Positions 1-6,683 of a stretch of 6,683 nt of DNA are shown here, one piece after another. The position numbers and the translations under genes are program-made. The stretch comes from an uncultured Oscillospiraceae bacterium. GTDB lineage: Bacteria > Bacillota_A > Clostridia > Oscillospirales > Oscillospiraceae. Each line of letters starts with the position of its first letter. The first letter of the stretch is position 1. Where the stretch lies: NCBI GenBank assembly GCA_900757695.1, contig CAAEOU010000205.1, forward strand, positions 1 to 6,683. The letters run 5' to 3'. The notes beneath the pieces were generated by a model, which had not been told where the DNA came from, made no database searches, and saw only the letters and a program-made list of their open reading frames with translations.

Positions 1-1101
1 GATCGTTCCATTTTCCTCATCTACGCCAAAGGTAGTACCCGCCAGAATGGTTGCCCGCTCTGAAACAATGGCCCGGTACACCCGTGCGTCGGGCTCCACC
101 ACGGCGCCGTTGAGCAGGATCGAATCCTTTACCACAGCACCTTCTCCAATGGTCACATTGGAACCAAGCACGCTGTGTTGCACCGAGCCCATGATCTTAC
201 AGCCGTTGCTGACAATCGAGCGCTGTATGTCCCCCTTGGGCCCCACAAAGTGCGGCGGATAGATATTGGAGTTGGAATAGATCCTGACGCTGCCATAGAG
301 ATCCAGCGGCGGCTTGTCCTCCAGCAGCTCCATATTGGCGCTGTAATAGCTGTCGATGGTCCCAACATCCTTCCAGTAGCCGGAAAACTCATAGGCAAAG
401 AGCCGTTTTCCCGCTGCCAGCATCTCCGGAATGATGTTCTTTCCGAAGTCATGCTCAGAAGTCTTGTCCTCGTGATCCGCCAGCAGGCAGGCGCGCAACA
501 CCGACCATGAGAAAATATAGATGCCCATAGAGGCCAGATTGCTGACCGGGTCCTTGGGCTTCTCCTGAAAATTCACGATTTTCCCCTGCTCATCGGTTTC
601 CATAATACCAAACCGACTGGCTTCCTCCCAAGGCACTGTCATCACCGAAACTGTAAGATCCGCCTGATTGCTCTGATGGGCCGCCAGCATTTTGCTGTAG
701 TCCATGGTATAGAGATGATCCCCGGAGAGAATCAGCACATAATCAGGGCTGTAGGAGTCAATAAAATCGATATTATGATAAATGGCGTCTGCCGTCCCCA
801 TATACCAGGAGCCGCCGTTCTCCGTCTCATAGGGCGGAAGCACGTGAACGCCGCCATCCGAGCAGTCGAGATCCCACGCCTCGCCATTGCCCAGATAGGC
901 ATTGAGCACCGTGGGCTTATACTGGGTAAGGACGCCTACCGTATCGATACCGGAGGAAACACAGTTGGAAAGGCTGAAATCAATAATGCGATATTTGCCG
1001 CCAAAGGAAACGGCGGGTTTTGCGTTTTTCTTGGTCAATGCCTTCAGACGGCTTCCCTGACCGCCTGCCAAAAGCATTGCAATGCACTTTTTCTTTCGCA
1101 T
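1..1101 (-). CDS. glgC: Glucose-1-phosphate adenylyltransferase (ADP-glucose pyrophosphorylase), 3' end cut by window
   Basis: This enzyme makes ADP-glucose from ATP and glucose-1-phosphate, the first committed step of bacterial glycogen synthesis in the cytosol. The 367 visible residues begin [19 protein letters not shown]. The nucleotide-binding loop GGQGSRL is at residues 13-19, followed by [15 protein letters not shown] at 28-42. SGDHLY carries Asp128, which matches the catalytic Asp142 of E. coli GlgC. EKP carries Lys181, matching the glucose-1-phosphate-binding Lys195. Lys25 aligns with E. coli Lys39, the fructose-1,6-bisphosphate activator site. From about residue 270 the sequence becomes the left-handed beta-helix domain (for example [15 protein letters not shown]). 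The family is usually about 380-430 residues, so only a short C-terminal piece is missing. The start is set by AAGGAGG at 1108-1114, 6 nt before ATG. It lies 71 nt after glgP. A glgD or glgA gene may follow outside the window, but that is inference. Confidence 0.96.
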   Translation of the reverse strand, partial: MRKKKCIAMLLAGGQGSRLKALTKKNAKPAVSFGGKYRIIDFSLSNCVSSGIDTVGVLTQYKPTVLNAYLGNGEAWDLDCSDGGVHVLPPYETENGGSWYMGTADAIYHNIDFIDSYSPDYVLILSGDHLYTMDYSKMLAAHQSNQADLTVSVMTVPWEEASRFGIMETDEQGKIVNFQEKPKDPVSNLASMGIYIFSWSVLRACLLADHEDKTSEHDFGKNIIPEMLAAGKRLFAYEFSGYWKDVGTIDSYYSANMELLEDKPPLDLYGSVRIYSNSNIYPPHFVGPKGDIQRSIVSNGCKIMGSVQHSVLGSNVTIGEGAVVKDSILLNGAVVEPDARVYRAIVSERATILAGTTFGVDEENGTI

Positions 1102-1148
1102 GGGGACCCTCCTTCTTAAAAATGTGCCAGAATTTATATACACCCGAT

Positions 1149-1161
1149 CCGGCTGTGCCGG
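1149..1161 (-). other. Short GC-rich hairpin in the glgP-glgC spacer
   Basis: The 71-nt spacer between the glgP stop and the glgC start contains CCGGC-ACA-GCCGG, a 5-bp GC stem with a 3-nt loop. No T-run follows it on the minus strand, so it does not look like an intrinsic terminator. It could shield the upstream mRNA from 3' exonucleases or cause partial polarity between glgP and glgC, but that is inference. The rest of the spacer is AT-rich (TATATAAATT) and ends in the glgC ribosome binding site. Confidence 0.3.
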
Positions 1162-1172
1162 GCCGCTAATGC

Positions 1173-3608
1173 TTATTTCAGTTCGTTGCAGGGGGCGTGC
1201 CAAATATCTTCGCAGTACTGACGGATGGTACGATCAGAGCTGAAGTCTCCCGCCATGGCGATGTTGGTCAGGGACATTCTGCCCCACGCAGCCGTATCCT
1301 GATACTTCTTCCCCAACGCCTGCCATGTCTTAAAGTAGGAGTCAAAGTCCTTCAGCACGAAATACTCGTCATTCCCCTTCAGCAGCGCATCATAAATGCC
1401 ATAGAAATTCGTGCCCATGGGCAGGAACGTACCGTCCACCAGCTGATTGCAGATCTTCTCCAGCCGGGGATCTCCATGGCATGCGTCATAGGCGATGTAG
1501 CCCCCATGAAGATAGTAGTTCATGACCTCATCGGCATTCAGTCCGAAGATCGCAATATTCTCCGGCCCCACCAACTTGGAGATCTCCACATTGGCGCCGT
1601 CCAGCGTACCAAGGGTCACCGCACCATTGAACATAAATTTCATATTGCCGGTGCCGCTGGCCTCCTTGCCCGCCGTGGAGATCTGCTCCGAGATATCCGC
1701 CGCAGGATAGATGAGCTGTGCCGAGGAAACATTAAAGTTTTCAAGGAAGATCACCTTGAGCTTCTTGCTGACCACGGGATCCGCATTGACAAGGTCTGCA
1801 ATGGAGCAGATATACTTGATGGTCTCCTTGGCAAAGGCATAGCCTGCTGCCGCCTTTCCTGCAAACAGGAAGGTATGGGGCACAATGTCCGCATCAGGAC
1901 TCTCCTTCAGCAGATTATAGAGGTGCATCACCTTAAACGCTGCCAGCAGCTGGCGCTTATAGGCATGGATCCGCTTTACCTGCACGTCAAACACCGAGTC
2001 CGGATCCACGGCGATCTCCATGGTCTTGGCAATATAATTGCTCAGGCGCACCTTGTTCTCCCGCTTGCTCTCCCGCAGGGCCTGCAAAAATGCCGGATCA
2101 TCCCGATAGGGCAGCAGCTTTTGAATGTGGGCCGCATTGTCCAGCCATTCCGGCCCAATGGCATCGGTGATCAGGCGCCGCAGGCTGGGGTTCGCCTCCG
2201 CGAGAAAGCGCCGATGGGACACGCCATTGGTCTTATTGTTGAACTTCTCGGGGTTCATTGCGTAAAAGTCCTTCAGCACCGAGGTTTTGAGGATCTCCGT
2301 ATGGAGCTCTGCCACACCGTTGACGCTGTAGGAGCCGATGATAGACAGATTCGCCATATGCACCTGACCGTCCCAGAGAATGGCCGTATTTCTCAGCCGC
2401 TCCTGCCAGTCCGGCTGGGTTCGGTCGAAGGCCGCACAGTACCGGCGGTCGATCTCCTCAATGATCTGATAGACCCGGGGCAGCAGAGACCGCATCAGCT
2501 CAATGGACCACTTCTCCAGTGCCTCCGGCATGATGGTGTGGTTGGTATAAGAGAGCGTTCTGGTGGTAATATCCCATGCCTCACCCCATTCCAGCCCCTC
2601 TTCATCCAGAAGGATGCGCATGAGCTCCGGCACGCAGAGGGCCGGATGGGTATCGTTGGTGTGGATGCTGATCTTATCCGGGAAGATGGCCCAGTTGGGG
2701 CCATAGTTCTTTTTGAAGTTCTTTACAATATCCACCACACCTGCGGACACAAAGAAATATTCCTGCTTCAGCCGCAGGGCCTTGCCCGCCTCTGTGCTGT
2801 CATCGGGATAAAGGATGCAGGTAATGGCCTCAATCTCATTGCGCTCCCGCATGGCCCCGGAGTAGTCCCCATGGTTAAACGCCGCCAGATCCAGCCGTGT
2901 CACCACAGGCTCGGCACTCCACAGCCGCAGGATATTGACCGTCTCTCCGCCGTAGCCCACAATGGGCACATCGTAGGGCACCGCCAGCACCGTTGTAGCG
3001 CCCCGGGTCACACAGTGGAGCTTTCCATCGGCTGTTGGGATCTGCTCCACATGGCCGCCAAACTGCACCGGAACGGCATCCTCCGGGCGCTTGACCTCCC
3101 ATGGATAGCCGTTTTCCAGCCAGCTGTCCGGCTCTTCGGTCTGATACCCACTGACGATCTTCTGCCGAAACAGGCCGAAGCGATAGCGAATGCCCATGCC
3201 CACACCGGGGACGCCCAAATGGGCCATAGAATCCAGAAAACAGGCCGCCAAGCGGCCAAGGCCGCCGTTGCCCAATCCCGGATCCTGCTCGCAGGCACAC
3301 AGCTCATCCAGATCGATGCCAAGATCGCTGAGCCCCTCCCGAACAACGTCCTCCACCTGCAGATTGATCAGGTAGTTTTTCAGCAGACGGCCAATGAGGA
3401 ACTCCATGGAAAAATAATGAACCTTCTTCTGCTGGAGCCGAATATGCCGCTGGGAGGTCTGGGTCCGTACCTTACTGACCGAGCCGGCCAGCAGATACGC
3501 CAGCACCTCATACTGCTCAAAGGTCGTGCATTCCTCTATGGACTTCGCCAGTGTCTCTTGTGCTTTGACGCCGTAGGCGATCTTAAATTCTTCTTTTCCT
3601 GCGAACAT
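1173..3608 (-). CDS. glgP: Glycogen/starch/alpha-glucan phosphorylase (GT35)
   Basis: This enzyme uses phosphate to release glucose-1-phosphate from the non-reducing ends of alpha-1,4-glucan, with pyridoxal phosphate as cofactor. It is 811 residues long from the chosen start, close to E. coli GlgP (815). Motifs in order: [17 protein letters not shown] around 112-128, HTNDTHPA at 316-323, [10 protein letters not shown] at 460-469, [14 protein letters not shown] at 542-555, and [10 protein letters not shown] with Lys657 as the PLP Schiff-base lysine, followed by [16 protein letters not shown]. The reading frame is open 38 codons further upstream to 3722, but that would overlap the glgB coding sequence by 97 bp. 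The start MFAGKEEFK has AGGAG 7 nt upstream and leaves a 17-nt gap after the glgB stop. The enzyme could act on glycogen or on maltodextrin; the glg context favours glycogen. Co-transcription with glgB is likely. Confidence 0.96.
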   Translation of the reverse strand: MFAGKEEFKIAYGVKAQETLAKSIEECTTFEQYEVLAYLLAGSVSKVRTQTSQRHIRLQQKKVHYFSMEFLIGRLLKNYLINLQVEDVVREGLSDLGIDLDELCACEQDPGLGNGGLGRLAACFLDSMAHLGVPGVGMGIRYRFGLFRQKIVSGYQTEEPDSWLENGYPWEVKRPEDAVPVQFGGHVEQIPTADGKLHCVTRGATTVLAVPYDVPIVGYGGETVNILRLWSAEPVVTRLDLAAFNHGDYSGAMRERNEIEAITCILYPDDSTEAGKALRLKQEYFFVSAGVVDIVKNFKKNYGPNWAIFPDKISIHTNDTHPALCVPELMRILLDEEGLEWGEAWDITTRTLSYTNHTIMPEALEKWSIELMRSLLPRVYQIIEEIDRRYCAAFDRTQPDWQERLRNTAILWDGQVHMANLSIIGSYSVNGVAELHTEILKTSVLKDFYAMNPEKFNNKTNGVSHRRFLAEANPSLRRLITDAIGPEWLDNAAHIQKLLPYRDDPAFLQALRESKRENKVRLSNYIAKTMEIAVDPDSVFDVQVKRIHAYKRQLLAAFKVMHLYNLLKESPDADIVPHTFLFAGKAAAGYAFAKETIKYICSIADLVNADPVVSKKLKVIFLENFNVSSAQLIYPAADISEQISTAGKEASGTGNMKFMFNGAVTLGTLDGANVEISKLVGPENIAIFGLNADEVMNYYLHGGYIAYDACHGDPRLEKICNQLVDGTFLPMGTNFYGIYDALLKGNDEYFVLKDFDSYFKTWQALGKKYQDTAAWGRMSLTNIAMAGDFSSDRTIRQYCEDIWHAPCNELK

Positions 3609-3615
3609 TTCATCG

Positions 3616-3620
3616 CTCCT
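3616..3620 (-). promoter_or_regulatory. Ribosome binding site that fixes the glgP start
   Basis: On the minus strand AGGAG lies 5 nt after the glgB stop codon and 7 nt before ATG at 3608. This spacing selects MFAGKEEF over the upstream in-frame ATG at 3722, which lies inside glgB. The close spacing suggests translational coupling of glgB and glgP. Confidence 0.8.
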
Positions 3621-3625
3621 AACTG

Positions 3626-5527
3626 TTATTTTGAATTGGTGCGCTTTCTGGGTATCTTTTGCAGCAAAATTCCGCCAATGGGCGGCACCTGCACCCGAAC
3701 CGACCATTTTTCCCCATGACACGGCACAGGTTCTGCCTTCAGAATGCCCGGGCTTCCCTTTCCGCTGCCGCCAAACTCCGTTTCGTCAGAGGAGAGCAGC
3801 TGCCGGTAATAGCCCGCATAGGGAACGCCGACGCGAAAATCCGAATAGACCTCCGGCTGGAAGTTCAGCAGTACGGTAACCGCCTTTGTCTTTTCCTTCC
3901 CGGTCCTGCGGAACAACAGAATGCTCTGGACACTGTCATCAGCGTCCAGCCAGTGGAAGCCCTCCCAGCTGTGGTCATCCTGCCACAGGGCCGGGGTCTC
4001 CTGATAGAGACGATTCAGCTGCCGCACATAGTGCTGATGCTGTCGATGGGCCGGATAGTCCAGAAGGAACCACTCAAGGCTCTCATATTCCCGCCATTCA
4101 ATAAACGGGCCGTATTCGGTAGACATAAAGCTGAGCTTTCCGCCGGGATGGGTGATCTGGTACAGCGCCAGCAGCCTGAGCCCCGCAAACTGCCGCCAAT
4201 AGTCTCCGGGCATCCGCCCCATAAGGCTCAGCTTCCCGTGTACCACCTCGTCGTGGCTCAGGGGCAGAATAAAGTGCTCCGAAAAATTGTACGCCATGGA
4301 AAACGTCAGCTTATTATGATGGTAGGATCGGAAGGGAAAATCCGTCTTGCAATATTCCAGCGTATCGTTCATCCAGCCCATATCCCACTTGTAGTCAAAG
4401 CCCAGGCCGCCGCTCGCCGTATTCCCGGTCACATGGGGCCATGCGGAGCTCTCCTCCGCCACGGTAATGGCGCCGGGCGCATAGGTATGCACCGCATCAT
4501 TCAGCTGCCGCAAAAAGCTTACCGCATGGGGGTTTTCCTCTCCGCCCTGCGCATTATATGTCTTCTCCGCCCAGTCCGGCAGTCCGAAATTCAGATACAG
4601 CATGCTGGTTACGCCGTCCACCCGGATTCCATCCGCATGGAAGCAGGTCAGCCAATACAAAGCCGAGCTGATCAGGAAGCCCCGCACCTCACTGCGGGAA
4701 AAATCAAATTTATAGGTTCCCCACTCCGGATGATCCGCCCCTTCATAGAGCATCTTCCCGTTAAATCGTCCCAAGCCATGGGCGTCCCGGCAAAAGTGCC
4801 CGGGAACCCAGTCGAGAATAACACCCAGCCCGTTTTGATGGGCCTGATCCACAAAGTACATAAAGTCCTCCGGGGCCCCATACCGGCTGGTGGGCGCAAA
4901 GAACCCCGTCACCTGATAGCCCCAGGAGCCGTCAAAGGGGTGCTCCATTACCGGAAGCAGCTCCAGATGGGTATAGCCCATTTCCTTTGCGTAGGGAATC
5001 AGGTCATCCGCCAGCTGCCGATAGGTCAGGAAGGGGTAGTCCGGATCCTCGGGATGCTCCTGCTGCTTCCATGAACCCAGATGCACCTCATAAATATTCA
5101 TGGGCCGGGCAGTTTTGGTGCTGCGCCGAATGGCCTGATACCTTCCGTCATGCCATGTATACCCGTCCAGCTGTGCAATCCTCGATGCCGTTCCAGGGCG
5201 AACCTCCGCCCAGAACGCATAGGGATCCGCCTTATCAAAGGTCTCTCCCTCCCAGGTGGTGATCCGGTATTTGTACAAATCCCCCGCCTTTGCCTCAGGC
5301 ACAATGCCGCAGTATACGCCAGTCGTACCCTGCTGGGTCAGGTATTGAGGCGTCCAGTTGTTAAAGCTGCCCACTACGCCTACCGACTGCACCTCCGGGC
5401 ACCAGACGGTAAAGCGCACGCCCCCCTCCACCGGGTGGGCGCCAAAAATCCGATAGCTGTGATAATACTGCCCCTGATTAAACAGATACAGCTTTTCTTC
5501 CGTTACATTTGCGTCAGTGATGTCCAT
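3626..5527 (-). CDS. glgB: 1,4-alpha-glucan branching enzyme (GH13)
   Basis: This enzyme cuts an alpha-1,4-glucan chain and rejoins it through an alpha-1,6 bond, creating glycogen branch points. The protein has 633 residues. It starts with a short leader and a CBM48-like beta-sandwich at about 25-110 (GVRFTVWCPEVQSVGVVGSFNNW). The GH13 barrel follows from about 140 to 510: DWVPGHF at 239-245, GIRVDGVTSMLYL at 300-312 with nucleophile Asp304, TVAEESSAWP at 355-364 with acid/base Glu358, and LPLSHDEVVHGK at 421-432 with Asp426. A C-terminal beta domain ends at 633. It is about 95 residues shorter than E. coli GlgB (728) and lacks the extra N-terminal domain, as many Gram-positive enzymes do. 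The start has GAGG 7 nt upstream. It is the first gene of the operon. Region II reads DGVTSMLY, where most bacterial enzymes have DAVASMLY. Confidence 0.96.
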   Translation of the reverse strand: MDITDANVTEEKLYLFNQGQYYHSYRIFGAHPVEGGVRFTVWCPEVQSVGVVGSFNNWTPQYLTQQGTTGVYCGIVPEAKAGDLYKYRITTWEGETFDKADPYAFWAEVRPGTASRIAQLDGYTWHDGRYQAIRRSTKTARPMNIYEVHLGSWKQQEHPEDPDYPFLTYRQLADDLIPYAKEMGYTHLELLPVMEHPFDGSWGYQVTGFFAPTSRYGAPEDFMYFVDQAHQNGLGVILDWVPGHFCRDAHGLGRFNGKMLYEGADHPEWGTYKFDFSRSEVRGFLISSALYWLTCFHADGIRVDGVTSMLYLNFGLPDWAEKTYNAQGGEENPHAVSFLRQLNDAVHTYAPGAITVAEESSAWPHVTGNTASGGLGFDYKWDMGWMNDTLEYCKTDFPFRSYHHNKLTFSMAYNFSEHFILPLSHDEVVHGKLSLMGRMPGDYWRQFAGLRLLALYQITHPGGKLSFMSTEYGPFIEWREYESLEWFLLDYPAHRQHQHYVRQLNRLYQETPALWQDDHSWEGFHWLDADDSVQSILLFRRTGKEKTKAVTVLLNFQPEVYSDFRVGVPYAGYYRQLLSSDETEFGGSGKGSPGILKAEPVPCHGEKWSVRVQVPPIGGILLQKIPRKRTNSK

Positions 5528-5644
5528 ACCGCAACCTCATCTTTCCGGGGCCGGGCCCCTGTGCTGCCGCAAAACAGATCATGGGAATCCCTGTGTGCAA
5601 TGGGCGTCACCGCCCCCCAGAGCTTCTAAAGTATCCAAATATCC
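5528..5644 (-). other. Predicted 5' leader of the glg mRNA, with two hairpins
   Basis: If transcription starts about 7 nt after the predicted -10 box, the leader before glgB is about 115 nt. It can form GGGCG-GUGA-CGCCC (5602-5615, a 5-bp stem closed by a GNRA-type tetraloop). It can also form GGGGC-CCG-GCCCC (5547-5559), ending about 9 nt before the GAGG ribosome binding site (5535-5538). No U-run follows either stem and I do not recognise a known riboswitch or T-box core. Whether the leader regulates is unknown. It contains no supported gene. Confidence 0.4.
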
Positions 5645-5647
5645 AAT
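5632..5647. repeat. Tandem 8-bp repeat at the predicted glg transcription start
   Basis: TATCCAAA is followed directly by TATCCAAT, two copies differing only in the last base. They sit across and just downstream of the predicted glg transcription start. They could be a small operator or a chance AT-rich repeat; no regulator can be named from the sequence. Confidence 0.4.
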
Positions 5648-5650
5648 TCT

Positions 5651-5679
5651 ATTTTAATGGCCCCGTCCCCGTCTGTCAA
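5651..5679 (-). promoter_or_regulatory. Sigma-A-type promoter of the glg operon
   Basis: On the minus strand a perfect -35 box TTGACA (5679-5674) is followed by 17 bp and a -10 box TAAAAT (5656-5651, 5 of 6 to consensus). It faces glgB and is the only strong match found between glgB and the divergent gene. The start of transcription is expected near 5644. Confidence 0.75.
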
Positions 5680-5702
5680 GCAATTGACAAGCCCTTTATA
5701 AT
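5673..5702 (+). promoter_or_regulatory. Sigma-A-type promoter of the thioesterase gene
   Basis: A perfect -10 box TATAAT (5697-5702) lies 18 bp after CTGTCA (5673-5678, 4 of 6 to the -35 consensus). Transcription would start near 5709, leaving a leader of about 29 nt. Its -35 overlaps that of the glg promoter on the other strand. Confidence 0.6.
5674..5689. repeat. Inverted repeat TGTCAA-GCAA-TTGACA between divergent promoters
   Basis: Two 6-bp arms in perfect inverted symmetry are separated by 4 bp. The left arm is the -35 box of the glg promoter read on the minus strand. The right arm lies in the spacer of the thioesterase promoter. The symmetry and position would suit a regulator binding site that affects both genes, but it may only reflect two TTGACA matches. 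Confidence 0.45.
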
Positions 5703-5737
5703 GACAATGGAACAGATTTCATCAGGAGGTACTTGAT

Positions 5738-6145
5738 ATGATATTTTCCCAGCAGATGGATTTTACCAACGAGACAAATCAGTTTATGCGCCACTGCGGC
5801 ATCCGCATTACAACGCTGGAGCCTCAGCGCTGCCAAGCCCAGCTTTCTGTGGAGCACTACTGCAAAAACACCGGAGATACCGTCCATGGCGGCCTGCTCT
5901 ACACCATGGCAGACTGCGTAGTATCCGCCTACGCCCGGGCCATTGGCAACCGCCCCGTGACCCTCAGCGGAGACTTCCACTATCTCTCCAACGTCACCTC
6001 CGGTGTCATCACTGCCACCGCCGAGCCTGTTCACACCGGAAAAACCGTACAGGTATTTCATGTGACGCTGACCGCCGGGGAAAAGCTGCTGGCCACCGGC
6101 ACATTTTCCTGCTTTGACCGGGGCCCTGCTGAGCCCCAGCATTAA
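5738..6145 (+). CDS. Hotdog-fold thioesterase, PaaI-like
   Basis: This is a 135-residue cytosolic protein that probably hydrolyses an acyl- or aryl-CoA thioester; the substrate cannot be told from the sequence. The hotdog signature is clear: N44-T-G-D-T-V-H50-G-G lies at the start of the central helix and is followed by YTMAD with Asp59, the place of the catalytic acid in PaaI-type enzymes. The strands GDFHYLSNV, GVITATAEPVHTGKTVQVFHVTLT and KLLATGTFSCF complete one hotdog domain, and the length is normal for the family. There is no signal peptide. The start is firm: AGGAGGT at 5724-5730 lies 7 nt before ATG. The gene has its own promoter, is divergent from the glg operon and ends just before a hairpin. 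A link to glycogen metabolism is not supported by the protein itself. Confidence 0.88.
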   Translation: MIFSQQMDFTNETNQFMRHCGIRITTLEPQRCQAQLSVEHYCKNTGDTVHGGLLYTMADCVVSAYARAIGNRPVTLSGDFHYLSNVTSGVITATAEPVHTGKTVQVFHVTLTAGEKLLATGTFSCFDRGPAEPQH

Positions 6146-6146
6146 A

Positions 6147-6180
6147 AGTACAGCCACCGGCTTGCGCCGGTGGCTGTACT
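6147..6180. terminator. Bidirectional intrinsic terminator between convergent genes
   Basis: AGTACAGCCACCGGC and its exact reverse complement form a perfect 15-bp stem with a 4-nt loop (TTGC). It begins 2 nt after the thioesterase stop codon and ends 9 nt from the stop of the convergent transporter gene. On the minus strand TTTT follows at the stem base, so it fits terminator form best for the transporter. On the plus strand the downstream sequence is only weakly T-rich (GCTTATT). Confidence 0.85.
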
Positions 6181-6189
6181 GCTTATTCC

Positions 6190-6683
6190 CTATTGTTCCG
6201 TGACAGATTTCTTTTTCCCGGGCAGCTGGACCCAGATGATCGCCGCAAACATAATAAGGCACCCCAGCAGCTCAACGCCGCTCATGGCCTCCTTGAGGAT
6301 CATCCAGCCAAAGATCAGACTGAAGACTGATTCAAGGCTCATCAGCAAAGACGCCACCGTAGGCTGGGTATCCTTCTGGGCAACAATCTGGAGGGTATAT
6401 CCCACGCCGCTGGACAGAATACCGGCATAGCAGATGGGCAGCGCTGCCGCCTTGATGCTCTCCCAGCTGGGCGTTTCAAATGCCAGCATACAAATTCCCG
6501 CAAGAGCTCCACAGACAAGGAACTGGACACAGCTCATTTTCACACCATCTACCCGGCCGGAAAAATGGTCGATCACCAGAATATGCCCGGTAAAGCCCAG
6601 AGCGCATAGCATCTCGATCAGGTCTCCACGGCTGAGGTTCTCAAAGCCGCTGGGATACAGGCACAGAAGGTACATTCCCGCCA
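6190..6683 (-). CDS. EamA/DMT-family membrane transporter, N-terminal half cut by window
   Basis: This is the C-terminal half of a drug/metabolite-transporter superfamily permease, an inner-membrane protein that usually has ten helices in two EamA repeats. The frame is open to the window edge, so the ATG at 6675 is probably internal: AGMYLLCL resembles the end of the last helix of the first repeat. Numbered from that Met, hydrophobic segments lie at about 22-38, 48-68, 76-98, 106-127 and 131-152, matching the five helices of one repeat. The typical second-repeat signature is present: QPTVASLLMSLESVFSLIFGWMILKE, then ELLGCLIMFAAIIW. The protein ends in a lysine-rich cytosolic tail. The substrate is unknown. 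It converges on the thioesterase gene and shares the hairpin at 6147-6180. Confidence 0.88.
   Translation of the reverse strand, partial: AGMYLLCLYPSGFENLSRGDLIEMLCALGFTGHILVIDHFSGRVDGVKMSCVQFLVCGALAGICMLAFETPSWESIKAAALPICYAGILSSGVGYTLQIVAQKDTQPTVASLLMSLESVFSLIFGWMILKEAMSGVELLGCLIMFAAIIWVQLPGKKKSVTEQ

Noticed and set aside
1133..1163. Possible internal promoter before glgC (TATATA/TATAAA on the minus strand)
   Set aside because: No -35-like sequence lies 16-18 bp upstream; the region there is GC-rich (GCCCGG or CCGGCA).
1197..3719. 840-codon open frame on the plus strand
   Set aside because: It is the exact codon-register complement of glgP, has no family resemblance and no ribosome binding site that I can see, and is explained by the lack of TTA, CTA and TCA codons in glgP.
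3609..3722. 38-codon N-terminal extension of glgP
   Set aside because: It lies mostly inside the glgB coding sequence and has no family similarity. The start at 3608 has a good ribosome binding site and gives the usual length.
3659..5074. 471-codon open frame on the plus strand
   Set aside because: It is the complement of glgB in the same register, and glgB has all its catalytic motifs.
5684..5702. TTGACA (5684-5689) paired with TATAAT (5697-5702) on the plus strand
   Set aside because: The spacing is only 7 bp, far too short for a sigma-A promoter; CTGTCA with 18 bp spacing fits better.
5696..6262. 188-codon open frame on the minus strand
   Set aside because: It is the complement of the thioesterase gene, crosses the terminator hairpin and overlaps the transporter 3' end.
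1..6683. Defence system, CRISPR array, transposon, prophage or RNA gene
   Set aside because: All long frames belong to known metabolic or transport families. No array-type repeats, transposase motifs, or tRNA or rRNA sequence were seen.

Overview
The window looks like chromosomal DNA from an anaerobic, gut-type Firmicute, most likely of class Clostridia near the Oscillospiraceae/Ruminococcaceae. That assignment is inferred from moderately high GC, strong AGGAGG-type ribosome binding sites, sigma-A-like promoters and the style of the proteins. No phage, plasmid, insertion sequence, CRISPR or RNA gene is visible.

About 80% of the window is a leftward (minus-strand) glycogen operon in the order glgB (branching enzyme, 5527-3626), glgP (glycogen phosphorylase, 3608-1173) and glgC (ADP-glucose pyrophosphorylase, 1101 to beyond position 1, 3' end cut off). 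A good promoter (TTGACA, 17 bp, TAAAAT) lies upstream of glgB at 5651-5679. It implies a leader of about 115 nt that carries two short GC-rich hairpins. GlgC makes ADP-glucose, an elongating synthase (expected outside the window) would use it, GlgB adds branches, and GlgP releases glucose-1-phosphate. Synthesis and breakdown genes are therefore probably co-transcribed.

To the right, a small hotdog-fold (PaaI-like) thioesterase gene (5738-6145, plus strand) is divergent from the glg operon. Its promoter appears to share the same few bases for its -35 element. It ends at a perfect 15-bp inverted repeat (6147-6180), which also sits at the 3' end of a convergent minus-strand EamA/DMT-type membrane transporter gene (6190 to the window edge, N-terminal half missing).

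The genes are ordinary in type and I do not see a convincing undescribed system. The points most worth a second look are the overlapping divergent promoters with their inverted repeat, the structured glg leader, the placement of glgP inside the operon, and the region II sequence of GlgB, which resembles eukaryotic branching enzymes.
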